Position numbers and translations under genes: made by a program
In this document: positions 44,993 to 56,114 of the stretch, in pieces
Layout: each line of letters opens with the position of its first letter
Position numbering within the stretch: the stretch's first letter is position 1
Origin: Cryptomeria japonica
Lineage: Eukaryota > Streptophyta > Pinopsida > Cupressales > Cupressaceae
Length of the DNA stretch: 64,000 bases
Assembly: GCF_030272615.1 (NCBI RefSeq)
Contig: NC_081408.1
Location: 302,843,450-302,907,449, forward strand
Direction: 5' to 3'
Notes under the pieces: model-generated
Seen by the model: only the letters and a program-made list of their open reading frames with translations
Databases searched by the model: none
Told to the model about the DNA's origin: nothing

Positions 44993-46254
44993 AAAGGGGG
45001 AGATTGTTGGCAACTTGGAGGCATTAATTATGTGTTGCATTGATGTTTTTTCATTGATGGAAACACCGATAGTTTTGTTTGTTTACCAGTTTTTGGTTGG
45101 TTCCCATAGAGTGGTTGGTTTATGGTATTGATCCGGTATGCTCTAGTATGCTTTGGTTTGGATATGTCATTCATGCTATTTAGATGTGTATCATGATCAT
45201 TTGGCTTGAGATTTGATGACTCAGAGCTATCATTTGTTTTAGTAAGCCTTTTGGTCATCGATAAGGGTTTTACTGGCAGAGCTTTGTTGAAGATCTTTTG
45301 ATGCATGTGATAAGTGGTGTTGGTGTGACTTCTAGATGGCTTTCAGAATGTTGTTGGTTATGTTGTTCATGTTCCTATTGATCGGTGGTGTTGGTTTTGG
45401 TTTATGGCGACCTATTTTGGGTCCGATGTTATCTAGGTTTTGGACCGGTTTATGTAATGTGTTGGAGGATGTTCTTGATGTGTTACTGGTGGGATTTAAT
45501 GATTGGTTTACATTATTTTCGGCCTGAGATGACTTGGTTGATCATTGGATTATGGGTTTATGTTATGAATTTATTGTATTATCTTGTAGGTGGCTGACCT
45601 AATTGTTTAGGTCCCGGGTTGTATAAATATGATGTAAGATCTCTTTGTAGATCATGGGCTTAAGGGATTATAGGATATAGGATTATCTGTGTGCAAATAA
45701 TGTTGTAATTATATGCAGAGGTTTTGGTCGATCATAGGTGATTGAATTGGGTTTGTAAGATAGGTTTCAGGCCTCTAGTATTGAGTGTAATCACAACTGT
45801 ACTCAGGCATAGGAGATGCTATACTTGTAGTTCAATCTTCATTCCGGATTGTAGTCCGATGTTTTATATAATTAGCAAGGCTCCTTTTGTGATGAACAAT
45901 GTGCTCTAGGTTATTGGCCTTCCAGCATGTGTAGGTCCCTTCATATTTTAATCACATACTTACTGCAAAAGTATTATCTGACTATGGGTAGGCTTCCCAT
46001 TGTGGTTTTTCCCTTTACTGGTTTTTTCATGTACAAATCTTGGTGTCATGTGTTATGGATGGATGGTAACTATTATGTGATTTGTGTTTATGTTTAATTG
46101 CTATATTTTATATTCCAATATTTGGTTTATGTATTCTGGTATTGAGTTTATGTGTTTTGGTAATAAGGGTTTGAATGCTTAAAATTCTATAATCCAGTGA
46201 CATCTGATTCACCCCCCCTCTCAGTTGTCCTCTGGTTATCTGATCCATCTAACA
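44993..46254 (+). repeat. Polypurine tract and 3' LTR of copia-D
   Basis: The PPT AAAGGGGGAGAT occupies 44,993-45,004. The LTR, 45,005-46,254 (1,250 bases), runs TGTTGGCAAC...CATCTAACA. AGAAG at 46,255-46,259 is the target duplication. A TATAAATA box lies at 45,622-45,629. Confidence 0.93.
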
Positions 46255-46259
46255 AGAAG

Positions 46260-47365
46260 TTCCCATCAAGATGGTGTCATCAACAAACTATTGATGAGAA
46301 TAGATAGTAGAATCAGAAGAAGGATGGAGACCCTTTAAACTATCATCTCTATCTATTTTTTTAAATACCTTCCAAGACTTTCCACCATGATTGTGAATAG
46401 AATAGGAGATATGGGGTCCCCTTGTCTTATGCCCCTAGAAGATTGGAAAAAATGAGAAGGCAATCCATTAACCAAAATTGAGGTGTTGGTTGTAGATATT
46501 AGCTACCAGATAAGCTCCCAAACTTTCTTGCCAAAAACAAAAGCCTTCAAAACCTTAAGAAAAAAATCCCAGTCTGTCCTATAATAAGCTTTTAAAAAAT
46601 CCAACTTTAGAAGGAAACCTTGTCTCTTAGACTCAACTAGAGAATGAATATTTTCATGCACTGTAACTATCGAATCAAGGATTTTTCTTCCTAAGACAAA
46701 TCCAGTTTGCTGAGAAGAGATGATAAGAGGAAGCACAGTCAACAATATAGAGGTGAGCACTTTGGACATGATCTTGTAAAAGGAGTTATAGAGACTGATG
46801 GTACGAAAAGCATCAAAATAGTCAACTCTATGAACTTTTGGAATAAGAACAATAAAAGTCAAATTTATCTCTTTAAGGATATTTCTAGCTCCAAAAAACT
46901 CCTTCAAAACATTGCATATATCTTCAGCAACAATATCCCAAAATGTGTGAAATAAAAACATAGGGAAACCATCAGGCCCAAGGGCCTTATTGCCTTCAAA
47001 GGAAAAAAAAATAGCTTTTATGATCTCTTGGCTAGAAGGGATAGCTGATACCATTTTGTTGTGCTCATCATTGAGAATATTCGGAATAGCATCAATAAGA
47101 CACTGTTGAGCCTTTGGTTTAAGTCTAGTATCAATAGATAAAAGTCCATTAAAATACTAGACTACCTCACAACTGATATCCATCTTATAATCAATCTTCT
47201 TGCCATCTCTAAAAATGTAATTGATTGTATTAGAAGCCCTGTGTTTCATATGGAAGAATTTGGTGCTCCTATCACTAGCAGCAAGCCAGGTTGCTCTCGA
47301 CCTCTTCTTCCAAAATTCCTCCTCCTTTGAGATGATATCATGTAATTTTGATATAATGTCACTTT
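46260..47365 (-). pseudogene. LINE-2 ORF2, 5' part: RT domain
   Basis: The open frame at 46,503-47,054 (183 residues) has EGNKALGPDGFPMFLFHTFW, LTFIVLIPKVHRVDYFDAFR, TGFVLGRKILDSIVTVHENI and LLKLDFLKAYYRTDWDFFLK, with its catalytic Asp in KLDFLKAY. Lower, at 46,265-46,500, come a decayed RGIRQGDP block and FVDDTILMG at about 46,264-46,290, the active site, cut by copia-D. Upstream to 47,340 is the pre-RT linker (RSRATWLAASDRSTKFF). No endonuclease or ORF1 follows to the right, so this LINE copy is 5'-truncated near 47,365. Confidence 0.88.
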
Positions 47366-47740
47366 CTTACAATAAAATGAAAATATTAATCATAACTTTC
47401 AAACAACAAGGAATATACATATTCATGTTCTCTTAACTTAACCTTAGAGAATAATGTTTTCATGAACAAATACAACTATGTTATACATTATTATTTCATA
47501 AAATTTATTTATTCTCTTTTATTTAGATTGACAATATTTCTAAAAATTCCCCAAAGGTTAAATATATTTATCTTTCCAATTTTAACTTTATATCATTATC
47601 AAGAACTCATCACGACCCATGCATCCTCTATTCCAAGTGATGCCTCTACATCCTTTGCTTCACACACCATTACAACTACGGTTCCCCTCTCTTCCTACAT
47701 GACCCTCCCTTAAAGTGTGGCTCTCTCTCTGATCGCAAAT
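47366..47740. other. AT-rich gap without a recognisable gene
   Basis: This sequence lies between the truncated LINE-2 and the first readable part of LINE-3 ORF1. Short Ser/Thr-rich plus-strand frames (TTHASSIPSDASTSF near 47,610-47,660) could be the N-terminus of LINE-3 ORF1, but the frame does not join cleanly. Confidence 0.4.
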
Positions 47741-47965
47741 CCTCCTACATCCTACTAGGAGGTAAGTTCCTTACCATTGAATCTATGATCCCCAACCTTT
47801 CTTTATGAGGTTTTGTTGAAGTTGGCCCTTAGGCTCCGACTAGCTCTATCTCACATTTGGTATCTAAATCTTCTACTAGAATTAGAAGCTTTTCTCAAGC
47901 TATCAAGTCTAGTCCTACCCACTTGGTGCGTGTTCTTAGGCCTCTTCCTTATGCCAAGACTTCAA
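47741..47965 (+). pseudogene. LINE-3 ORF1, N-terminal part
   Basis: The plus-strand frame gives SSTRIRSFSQAIKSSPTHLV followed by RVLRPLPYAKTS, like the Ser/Thr-rich start of plant LINE ORF1. It stops at a solo LTR. With that LTR and one five-base target copy removed, the frame continues directly into the 49,091 segment, which is the best support for the call. Confidence 0.6.
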
Positions 47966-49085
47966 TGTTAGCAACAATCAAGAAGGAAGATTGAGAAGGG
48001 GGGGATGAACCAATCTTCACTAGAAATAAGATAACCAAAAAACAAAGCATAAAAAGATAAATTACAACAACAAATAGATAAGAAAATGAACAACAAACTA
48101 CCTAGAGCTCACTGCTCAAAAAATATACACTCAAAAGGCTACAATCCTCAAGGAAGTCTCATTGACTTACATAAATGATTTGGACTACAATGCGGAAGGA
48201 ATGAACTACAATGATAGAATCTCCAAATGCTCGATGACAGTTCTAGTAAAGCACATTTGTCTGCCCTGCAACACCGATCTCACCACAACACTTCACCAAA
48301 TGATATATCTCTTGTTTGCACAATTACTTCTGTCTAATAATGTAGACCTAATACCGACACCTAAACCAAGTATATCACCTATATATACAAATCATCAACC
48401 TTTATAACAAGGTTGGCTAAACCCTCAACCCTCAATACATAAATGCAAAATTACATTACATGATACAAAGATCAACCACCGAACCAATATTATGATTTAC
48501 ATTACATAACATGGACCTAAGTCAAATTCCCAAATGATCACATCCACCAGAAATCATGCCAAGATCAACCGCAACACGCTACACCATCGGAAATACCACA
48601 TAACACACAAATTAACATCGGTTGATAGAAATCACCAAAAACCGCACAATGATCAATGCAGATCGCCAAAACAAATAGGAAACAATTAGGAAACACCAAT
48701 GAACATGTTAGAATCATCCAAAATAGTTGCATCAACACCACTTTTTAAATCTTCATAGGTCAATGTCTCAAAGCTCAAGAACACAACCAATTACCAACTG
48801 TCATGAGGAAAGATAACTTGTGGGTCATCAAATCATGAACTATTTGAAATGAAGATACACATGATCATCCCAAACAATATCCCAAAGCCTTAGCACAAGA
48901 TCTGATCATACTAGAATTTACCAGAGGGAATACCAATAGGAACACCAGTAGGAACCGACAATCAAAGAACTGCAAACTGGATCAGAAAATCTTCCCAAGC
49001 TAACCAGAATAACTCACATGAATATGTTGACATCAATGACAACAACATATCCAAATACAATAACCAAATCCAACAGACTACAACA
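47966..49085 (-). repeat. Solo LTR inserted in LINE-3 ORF1
   Basis: About 1,120 bases run from TGTTAGCAAC (plus strand) to CTACAACA. The flanks are TTCAA on the left (47,961-47,965) and TTCAC on the right (49,086-49,090), a target duplication with one mismatch. The GTTGACATCAATGACAAC text near 49,026-49,043 resembles the outer ends of the copia-B and copia-D LTRs, so it is a copia-type LTR read on the minus strand. No internal region or second LTR is present, as expected from LTR-LTR recombination. The GAGAAGGGGGGG run sits near 47,991-48,002. Confidence 0.75.
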
Positions 49086-49090
49086 TTCAC

Positions 49091-49338
49091 TAGTGATTGT
49101 CTATGGTGCAAAAGTAGCTAAAAATGAGGTGTTATACCAAAGTAGAGGTTTGGTGTATCATTTCTCTAGCCTCTAACCTTCTCTTCCGGATCTAAACAAC
49201 TAATTGCTCTCTTCTTGGAAGCCTATTGTATTTGGTAAGATAAAAAATTTCCCTTGTGCCAAAGGTTTCTTCAATGCATCCTTTTTTTCTTATAAGGATA
49301 GGGATTTGGTTGAGTAAACATTGGGCCTGGAAAGAGCA
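49091..49338 (+). pseudogene. LINE-3 ORF1, middle part (DUF4283)
   Basis: The plus-strand frame gives VIVYGAKVAKNEVLYQSRGL, VYHFSSL, then WKPIVFGKIKNFPCAKGFF and SYKDRDL. This is the DUF4283 nucleic-acid-binding core of plant LINE ORF1 (KGFF and DRD are its landmarks). It breaks at copia-E. The frame then passes into 56,110 (WAWKEHPLSFK spans the joint) with one GAGCA. Confidence 0.75.
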
Positions 49339-49788
49339 TGTTGGTGTAAATAATTACTCATCATGGATATTATTACACTTTATTTAAGTTAACTTAGGAT
49401 AATGCATCTCATCGTAGTTTGGATATGAGATACTTAGGGAAGTGTGCACATAGGGATGCAGCTTATAGGACAAATTCCACATTTTGTGGTCTTATCTTGC
49501 TGTTACACTCCACATTCAGTGGGTCATCCACCTCTTGTGGAATATTATATTATTTCTCCTACCTACCCCTACTTTTTCTTACCTACCCTTGTTTCTCATT
49601 GAGCCACATGTCATGATTGTGTGCTCACATATTCATATGGCCTTGCCTATATAAGCAGGCCCATATTCATTGTATTGGTTAATCTAGTTGATCATTTGCA
49701 TATTGATGAGAATACAATTTGTTCTTGTCATACTTTTGTCTCTCTTTTGTGCTTTTCATTGTGCCCTTGGTCTTGGAAAAATATCACA
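49339..49788 (+). repeat. 5' LTR of copia-E
   Basis: The LTR is 450 bases, TGTTGGTGTAAATA...ATATCACA. It contains a core promoter with TATATAA at 49,648-49,654 (at 55,969-55,975 in the other LTR) in the conserved context CCTTGCCTATATAAG. Confidence 0.93.
49648..49654 (+). promoter_or_regulatory. TATA box in the copia-E 5' LTR
   Basis: TATATAA is conserved in both LTRs with flanking GCCTTGCC and AAG. Transcription would be expected to start some 25-35 bases downstream, leaving an R-U5 stretch of about 105-115 bases before the PBS. Confidence 0.7.
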
Positions 49789-49800
49789 TGGTATTAGAGC
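49789..49800 (+). other. Primer binding site of copia-E
   Basis: TGGTATTAGAGC abuts the LTR directly. It is one base from the initiator-Met tRNA site and identical to that of copia-D. Confidence 0.92.
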
Positions 49801-50129
49801 CATTGGGGCTTAATTGATTGGTTTTGGGAGACATTTTTGGAAGGCTTCTATTTTCGGATCCAAGGTATTGCGCATTTGGAGGCATCCTAGAGTGTTTTTG
49901 ACCTCACCATTGCATTCAAGAGGCCATTTCCATAAAAAAAATTGAGTATAAACTCGACCTATTTTGGCAAAAGTAGGATTTTGGGTGTGGAGAAAATTTT
50001 TGCCCAATTCAGGTGGTAGAGTATAAAATTTTCGGATTTAAAAAAAAAAAATTCTGAATTTGTTTTTTCATTCAGAGTGAAAAAAAATTTTGAAAAAAAA
50101 AAAGAAAAATAAATTTGTTGGGTTTCAGG

Positions 50130-50670
50130 GGGGGCATTTAACCCCACCCTCGAACCTTGTCGTACTGTGCAATCACCGTACCCTGCAGAAGTTGCCATAC
50201 TCTACACCTTCGGTACCCGCAGCATCCACTGGCAGCCCCATGCAGACCCTGACTACCATACAGCTCCTGGTAGCCACCGCACTGCTCCCAGTGGCCACTG
50301 CCTTCCTTGCTTCGGCAGAAGCTTTCGACCTTGACCCTGCCCTTTGACCTCAACACCTCTGCCTACCGAAGCTCTGGCCCCAGCGACTTCTGCACCACCG
50401 GCCCCGCCGCTGCCGCCTCCAGCTTTTCGGCCATCGGCGGCCCCGACAGCCACTAGTTCCAGCTCCGATAGCCTTGACCATCAGCAACCGGGTCCCATCA
50501 GTACCTTTCCTAGGTGTACCACACCCGCCACATGGTAGGAGGCCACTGGCCCATGGTAAACTTTTTGCCACGTCATCCGCCCAATCAGACTGTGCCACAT
50601 CAGCTTTGTCTGTACGGTCAGCCAGGGGTGCGACAACCATTTTGACGATCATACGAGTGTCAAATTTAAC
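50130..50670 (+). other. GC-rich island in the copia-E leader
   Basis: A sharp rise in GC follows A/T homopolymer runs (50,038-50,110). Plus-strand frames read Pro/Ala/Ser (ATSAPPAPPLPPPAF), but several overlapping frames are open at once and none joins gag, so I do not call a gene. The position between PBS and gag is the same as in copia-C. Confidence 0.6.
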
Positions 50671-51348
50671 ATAGTGCTTTGCTGACATCAGCCCATGTCA
50701 ACATTTTTTTGAAAATTTTAGACCCCTCTCTTTTGAGTAGTTTGGTTTTTTGGGTCAACTTTGGAGGCTCATAACTTGCTCAATTTTGCTCCTTTTTTGA
50801 TGCAATATTTTTTGATTTGGGATAATTTTTCATGCTCTCTGCAGTGGTGTGGTTATTTTTTGATTTTGGTGCACATGTTTTTCAGAATTTTCAAATTCTC
50901 TCAGCTGAACCTATCTAATCCTTGATTTTGCAACTTCAAAGGCTTCGTTTGAGATCATACGACCTCCTTTTTAGGTGCCATTTTTTTTGAAAGTGCATAT
51001 TTTTTTGTCTACTTTCATAATATATGATCAGTTTTTAGATATTTGGAGTGGATATTGTACTTTCAAATATTGGTCTTCTTTGGCCTACTTGGTACTTGTA
51101 ATTTGCTTCGATCTTAGTTTAGATCTCTTGCACTATCAATTTGAGTCTCCTTTGGCCTAATTGAGGCAGTTGTAAAGTTGAAATCAAAAGTCCACTTTGC
51201 CATTTTTTTGTAAGTGGCCCATTGTACACGCACTAAGCATAAAGTGCCAAATCATCATTTTGGAGGGGGTTCTTTGATTGAGTGAATTTGGGGGTGTGTG
51301 TTGTGTGATTGTGCCTCTCTTTCCTTGTGCTCTTTCATTTTTGTTTCT

Positions 51349-52310
51349 ATGAGTCCTCATAAATTTCCACCTTTAACTCCACATAATTATGCATCTTGGA
51401 AAATTAAAACATGGAGCAAACTAATGGAAAAAGGACTCACGCATTATATAGATGGAACAATAGCAACACCACCCGATCCTAAGGTTGATCCTAATGCTCG
51501 GTTAGAATGGCTCACTAAGAATTGCATGGCTCTTGGAACTTTTCATAAGTATGTATCAAATGACCTCATTTTTCACATTGAGAAGTATTCTACAATCAAA
51601 GAGGCTTGGGAAATGTATCAGAAATTGTATGGTCAAGTTGATGAAATCAGAGGTTATATTGAAAATGAGCTCACCAACTTGGATCCCAAGAGTTTTGATA
51701 CAATCCAAGATTATGTCACCAAAGCATATGAGCTAAGAGCTAAGCTTAAGGATTGTGGAATTGACAAAATGGATGCTCATATGATATTCAACTTGTTGGA
51801 CAAGCTTGCACCTGAATATGCAACATTTGTTTTTAGCTTCCAAACTCATTGTTTGATAGTGGGGAGTTCCTACACTATGCCTTCATTTGATGCTTCCATA
51901 GAAATATTGATATTGGAACAATCTAAGTTGTTGAACATGGGGCTTCTCAAGTCTTCAAAGTCCAAGGCTTTGGTGGCTAATCAAGGGAGTCAAGGGAGTC
52001 AAGGCAAAGATTCCAACAATAAGAAGAAGCAATCTAAGTCAAAGCCACAACAAGAAAAATGACAATCATCCTCTCCATCACAAGGCAATTTTTCATCCTC
52101 TTTCAAGAAGGGGAATCCACCTAAGAAGGATAAACCAACTTGTGCTTATTGCAAGAAGTATGGTCATGATGAGCATCAATGCCATACCAAGCAAGTTGAT
52201 GAGTTGACAAATCTTCTTAAGAAAAATAACATCAACTTTCCATCTGCCTACAACAAGAAGGATTCATCTCCTTCCTCTTCCTCATAGTCTAAGGGAAAAG
52301 GGGAAGCATT
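51349..52310 (+). pseudogene. Copia-E gag with CCHC knuckle
   Basis: The first good start is the Met at about 51,349 (MSPHKFPPLTPHNYASWKIK). Core features: the WKxK opening, IEKYSTIKEAWEMYQKLYG, NLDPKSFDTIQDYVTKAYEL and LNMGLLKSSKSKALVANQG. A stop at 52,060 is followed in frame by a Ser/Lys-rich stretch and the knuckle CAYCKKYGHDEHQC at about 52,140-52,182. A further stop lies near 52,287. A frame from 51,298 adds residues upstream but lacks the family's usual opening. Confidence 0.87.
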
Positions 52311-52329
52311 TATGGCTACAACAGGTTCT

Positions 52330-53900
52330 TCACAGTAGTGGATACTTGACTTGGGTACCTCTTATCACATGGGTTCTACAAAGGAGCAATTTTATTCATT
52401 GGAGCCATCAAAGGTACTTCACATTTATGTAGGTGATGATACACAAGTTGAGGTTGAAGGGAAAGGTTCAGTTGACATGGATGATGGAATATTTGAGAAT
52501 GTTCTCTATGTTCCTAACTTGTCTACCAATCTTCTTGCTATCTACCAAATCACTCACTATGGGAATGGGAAAAAGGTTGAGTTTACACCTGATTCAGTTG
52601 TGGTAAAGGAACTTGATAATGATGCCTTGGTAGCAGTGGGACAAGTCAATGACAACTCAAGGATTTATTCATTCTCCCACTTTGTGCCAAGTTCACCTTT
52701 TAGGGACTTGCTTACTCATTCAAATTCAAAAAGTAAGCTATGGCATGAGCGGTTTGGTCACCTCAACTACTGCTATCTTCAACACTAAAGACATGGTCAT
52801 AGGTCTACCTCAAATCAATTTTTCAAAGGGTGTATGTTTAGGGTGTTTCATGGGCAAGCATCCTGAGGAGAAGTTTGATAAGGGGAAAGCTTGGAGAGCT
52901 TTGGAAGTTCTTCAACTTGTTCACAATGATGTAGCAGGTCCATTTCCATCACCTTCATTTAGTAAGGCCCACTATGTCCTCACCTTAATTGTTGACTACT
53001 CCCGCTTCACTTGGGTCTATTTTCTTGTTCATAAGAGTGAAGTGTTTGACAGTTTTCTAGATTTCAAGGCTCATATGGAGAAGCAATCTAGGAAAGTGGT
53101 CAAGATTCTTTGCACAGATAATGGAAGGGAATATGTGAACAAAAGACTTGAGGTTTTTTGTACATTTGAGGGGATTGATCTTCAACATTTTGTTACTTAC
53201 ACTCCACAACAGAAAAGAGTTACACAGTGCAAGAATAGAACTCTTGAAGAAATGGCTAGTTGTATGATACATGCACATTCTCTTGATCTCACCCTTTGGG
53301 CAGAGGCTATCAATTGTGCCACACAAATCCAAAATTTGGTTCTTCACAAATATTTGATAGGTATTACTCTTGAGGCTTGGGCTGGTAGGAAACCGATTAT
53401 GTGACATTTCAGAGTCTTTGAGTGTCCAACATGGGCTCGCATTCCTCCGCAGAAATGCAAGGCATTGGAACCTTAGGGTAGGCCTTGTCATTTTGTTGGA
53501 TATCTTGAGGGTGTTAAGGCATATCTATTGATGGACCCTGAGACACATGAGGTATTTATTGAGAGCAGTGTTCATTTTGAGGAAAGCTCTCCTAGCTTAG
53601 CCTCTCTACCTCCTCTACCTTCCTCCATTGTGGATAGAGATGCCAGTGATTTAGATGATGAGACTCCTTCAACTTCGAATCGCAAGCTTACACCTCCATA
53701 GGGTCCACTTGTAGTTGAGGAGCCTCGTTATTCACCTCCACCTAGACCTCATTTGGCTTGATAGACACTTGAGTCAGTAGGTTCTCTTGTTGGGGATCCT
53801 TTAGATACATGGAGAACTCAATCACAACATCAGGACCTTCCACATGCATACATTGCTACCACTTCCGATCCACAAACATTTCAGGAAGCTTCAGGGGTTC
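52330..53900 (+). pseudogene. Copia-E protease and integrase (broken)
   Basis: Protease: WILDLGTSYHMGS near 52,342-52,380, where relatives have DSG; here Ser is Leu. The open frame to 52,788 continues with VLYVPNLSTNLLAI and LWHERFGHLNY (zinc-binding His pair). A frameshift near 52,770 leads to 52,800-53,404: CLGCFMGKHPEEK, QLVHNDVAGPF (decayed first Asp block), TLIVDYSRFTWVYF, LCTDNGREYVNK and CKNRTLEEMA. The C-terminal part continues past stops (FVGYLEGVKAYLL near 53,490) into a Ser/Pro-rich linker. Confidence 0.85.
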
Positions 53901-55376
53901 CTGAGTGGGACCAAGCTATGGAGGAAGAGTATAGTTCCTTGATGAGGAACAACACATGGAAGTTATTCTCTCTCCGTAAGGGGAGAAAGGTGGTTCAATG
54001 TAAGTGGATCTATTGGACCAAGTTTGCAACAGATGGTAGTGTGGATAAGTATAAGGCTTGACTTGTTGTGAAAGGTTTCTCTCAAGTTCCAGGTGTTGAC
54101 TATATTGAGACCTTTGTGCCCATAGCCAAGATGAACTCCATTCGCTTGACACTTGCTATTGCCATAACTCATGGTTGGGTTGTACATCAGATGGATGTGA
54201 AGAGTGATTTTCTTCATGGGGATCTTGATGAGGAGATTTATATAGAGCAGCCATAGGGTTTCATCTAGGATTCTTCCTTAGTTTGCAAACTAAGGAAATC
54301 TCTCAATGGCCTTAAGTAGGCCCCCATGGCTTGGTATGACAAGATGGATTCCTTTCTTCTCTTTGAAGGGTTCACCAGGTGTCATTTCGATCCAAATGTC
54401 TACATTTTGCGACAGGATGACTCTCACTTGATACTTGTGCTCTATGTTGATGATTTGATCATTACAGGGAGCACCACATCCATCATTAGGAGGGTCAAAT
54501 CTGCTTTGCATGAGAGATTTGCTATGACTGACTTGGGTCTTTTGCACTACTTTCTCGGGATAGAGATTTCACAATCACCTTTTGGGATTACACTCTTATA
54601 GCCCAAGTATGCACTTGATCTACTTGCACACTTTCATATGACTGATTGTAAGCCTGCATTGACTCCCTTTCTTTCAAGAGTCAAGCTTGAGGCTCAGTGC
54701 TCTTCTCCACCAGTTGATGCCACATTATATCATCAGCTTGTGGGTAGTCTCATCTACTTGACTCACACATGCCCTGATATTTCTTTTATAGTTGGCATGG
54801 TTTCCCACTTCATGCAGGAACCACATGAGCTTCACTGGAAAGCCGCCAAATGCATCCTTCATTACATCATTATGGGATTCACTATGCAATAGGCATAAGA
54901 CTTCACTTGGTTGGTTACATAGACTCTGATTGGGCTGGCAATCTTGATGATCGTAAGTATACTCTAGGTTACAACTTCCACCTTGGTTTGAGCCACATTT
55001 GTTGGCAGAGCAAGAAGCAACATGCTATTGCTCTCTCTTTGACTGAGGCTGAGTATCGAGGAGTTGTTAACGTAGTGACTGAGACCATCTGGCTTCAAAA
55101 TATTCTCGAAGAGTTTGGATTCACCACTCCATGGTCAATAGTCCTACATTGTGACAATCAGAGTGCTATTGCAATCTCGAAGAACTTGGTCCAGCATTAG
55201 TGAACCAAACACATCGAGATTCATATACACTACATCCAAGTGCTGATTCAGGAGCATGTCATTGATTTGCAGTATTGTCCTCCAATGGAGCAGGTTGCTA
55301 ACATCTTTACCAAACCTTTCACCGAGAGTAATTTCCAGCAGTTGTGAGCTCTCTTGGGGTGTGGGATGTCTCATTA
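53900..55376 (+). pseudogene. Copia-E reverse transcriptase-RNase H (broken)
   Basis: RT: WDQAMEEEYSSLMRNNTWKL near 53,910-53,970, VDYIETFVPIAKMNSIRL and VHQMDVKSDFLHG (catalytic Asp) at 54,068-54,256. The segment 54,326-54,601 follows with MAWYDKMDSFLLF and LILVLYVDDLIITGS. Connection: 54,638-54,892. RNase H: YIDSDWAGNLDDRKYTLG, LTEAEYRGVVN and LHCDNQSAIAISK at 54,850-55,200, then QVANIFTKPF near 55,290. At least six stops occur. The last RNase H Asp is Asn in VANIF. Confidence 0.87.
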
Positions 55377-55650
55377 AGGGGGGTTAGCTAACTTCTCCCT
55401 CCTCTCTTATGGGGGGACTTTTTCCTCTTTGAGGTTTTGTCCTTCTTCTTTGAGAGTTTTTTGTACATTCATCTATTTTTTGGGGGGGAGTTTTTTCCCA
55501 CTGGGTTTTCTCCCTTTCTCCATTTGCAAGAGATTGCATTGCATAGTTTTGCTTGCATTTGCATATTGTACATGGGTACCTATCATGGCCTAGTAGTTGG
55601 GATCCATCTTGCATTGTTGACTTGAATCTTCATTCCCCTAAGTTGCACTT

Positions 55651-56109
55651 AAGGGGGGGTGTTACCATAAATAATTACTCATCATGGATATTATTACACT
55701 TTACTTAAGTTAACTTAGGATAATGTATCTCATCCTAGTTTGGATATGAGACACTTAGGAAACTGTGCACATAGGGATATAGCTTGTAGGAGAAATTCTA
55801 CCTTTTGTGGTCTTATCTTGCTATTACACTCCACATTCGATGGGTCATCCACCTCTTGTGGAATATTATATTATTTCTCCTACCTACCCCTATTTTTTCT
55901 TACCTACCCTTGTTTTTGATTGAGCCACATGTCATGATTGTGTGCTCACATATCCATATGGCCTTGCCTATATAAGAAGGTCCATATTCATTGTATTGGT
56001 TAACCCAGTTGATCATTTGCATATTGATGAGAATACAATTTTTTCTTGTCATACTTCTGTCTCTCTTATGCGCTTTTCATTTTTCCCTTGCTCTTGGCAA
56101 AATCTCACA
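55651..56109 (+). repeat. Polypurine tract and 3' LTR of copia-E
   Basis: The PPT AAGGGGGGG occupies 55,651-55,659. The 450-base LTR occupies 55,660-56,109, with TGTTACCATAAATA at the start and AATCTCACA at the end. GAGCA at 56,110-56,114 is the target duplication. Confidence 0.93.
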
Positions 56110-56114
56110 GAGCA

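Larger units (their letters stand above)
40515..46254 (+). mobile_element. Copia-D: Ty1/copia element lacking protease and integrase
   Basis: This plus-strand element of 5,740 bases has LTRs at 40,515-41,766 and 45,005-46,254, flanked by AGAAG (40,510-40,514 and 46,255-46,259). The internal region is only 3,238 bases: PBS, gag with knuckle, a short acidic linker, RT, RNase H, PPT. No protease, GAG-pre-integrase or integrase motif lies between the knuckle (about 42,670-42,715) and the linker (about 43,110). The LTRs differ at about 10 of the first 68 positions by eye, so it is fairly old. Stops also break RT-RNase H. Confidence 0.93.
49339..56109 (+). mobile_element. Copia-E: Ty1/copia element with 5-base target duplication
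   Basis: This plus-strand element of 6,771 bases has 450-base LTRs at 49,339-49,788 and 55,660-56,109, flanked by GAGCA (49,334-49,338 and 56,110-56,114). Order: PBS, homopolymer-rich and GC-rich leader, gag, protease, integrase, RT, RNase H, PPT. All domains are visible but each is interrupted by stops or shifts. The LTRs differ at about 15 of the first 140 positions by eye, so it is older than copia-C. Motifs such as LYVDDLIITG and the leader layout match copia-C. Confidence 0.94.

Noticed and set aside
50350-50688. Minus-strand and plus-strand open frames in the GC island of copia-E
   Set aside because: Several overlapping frames are open because stop codons are rare in GC-rich DNA. None has a known motif or joins gag.
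2739-56109. Integrated pararetrovirus or animal-type retrovirus
   Set aside because: No coat or movement protein motifs and no envelope-like frame. All LTR elements have standard plant copia or gypsy layouts.
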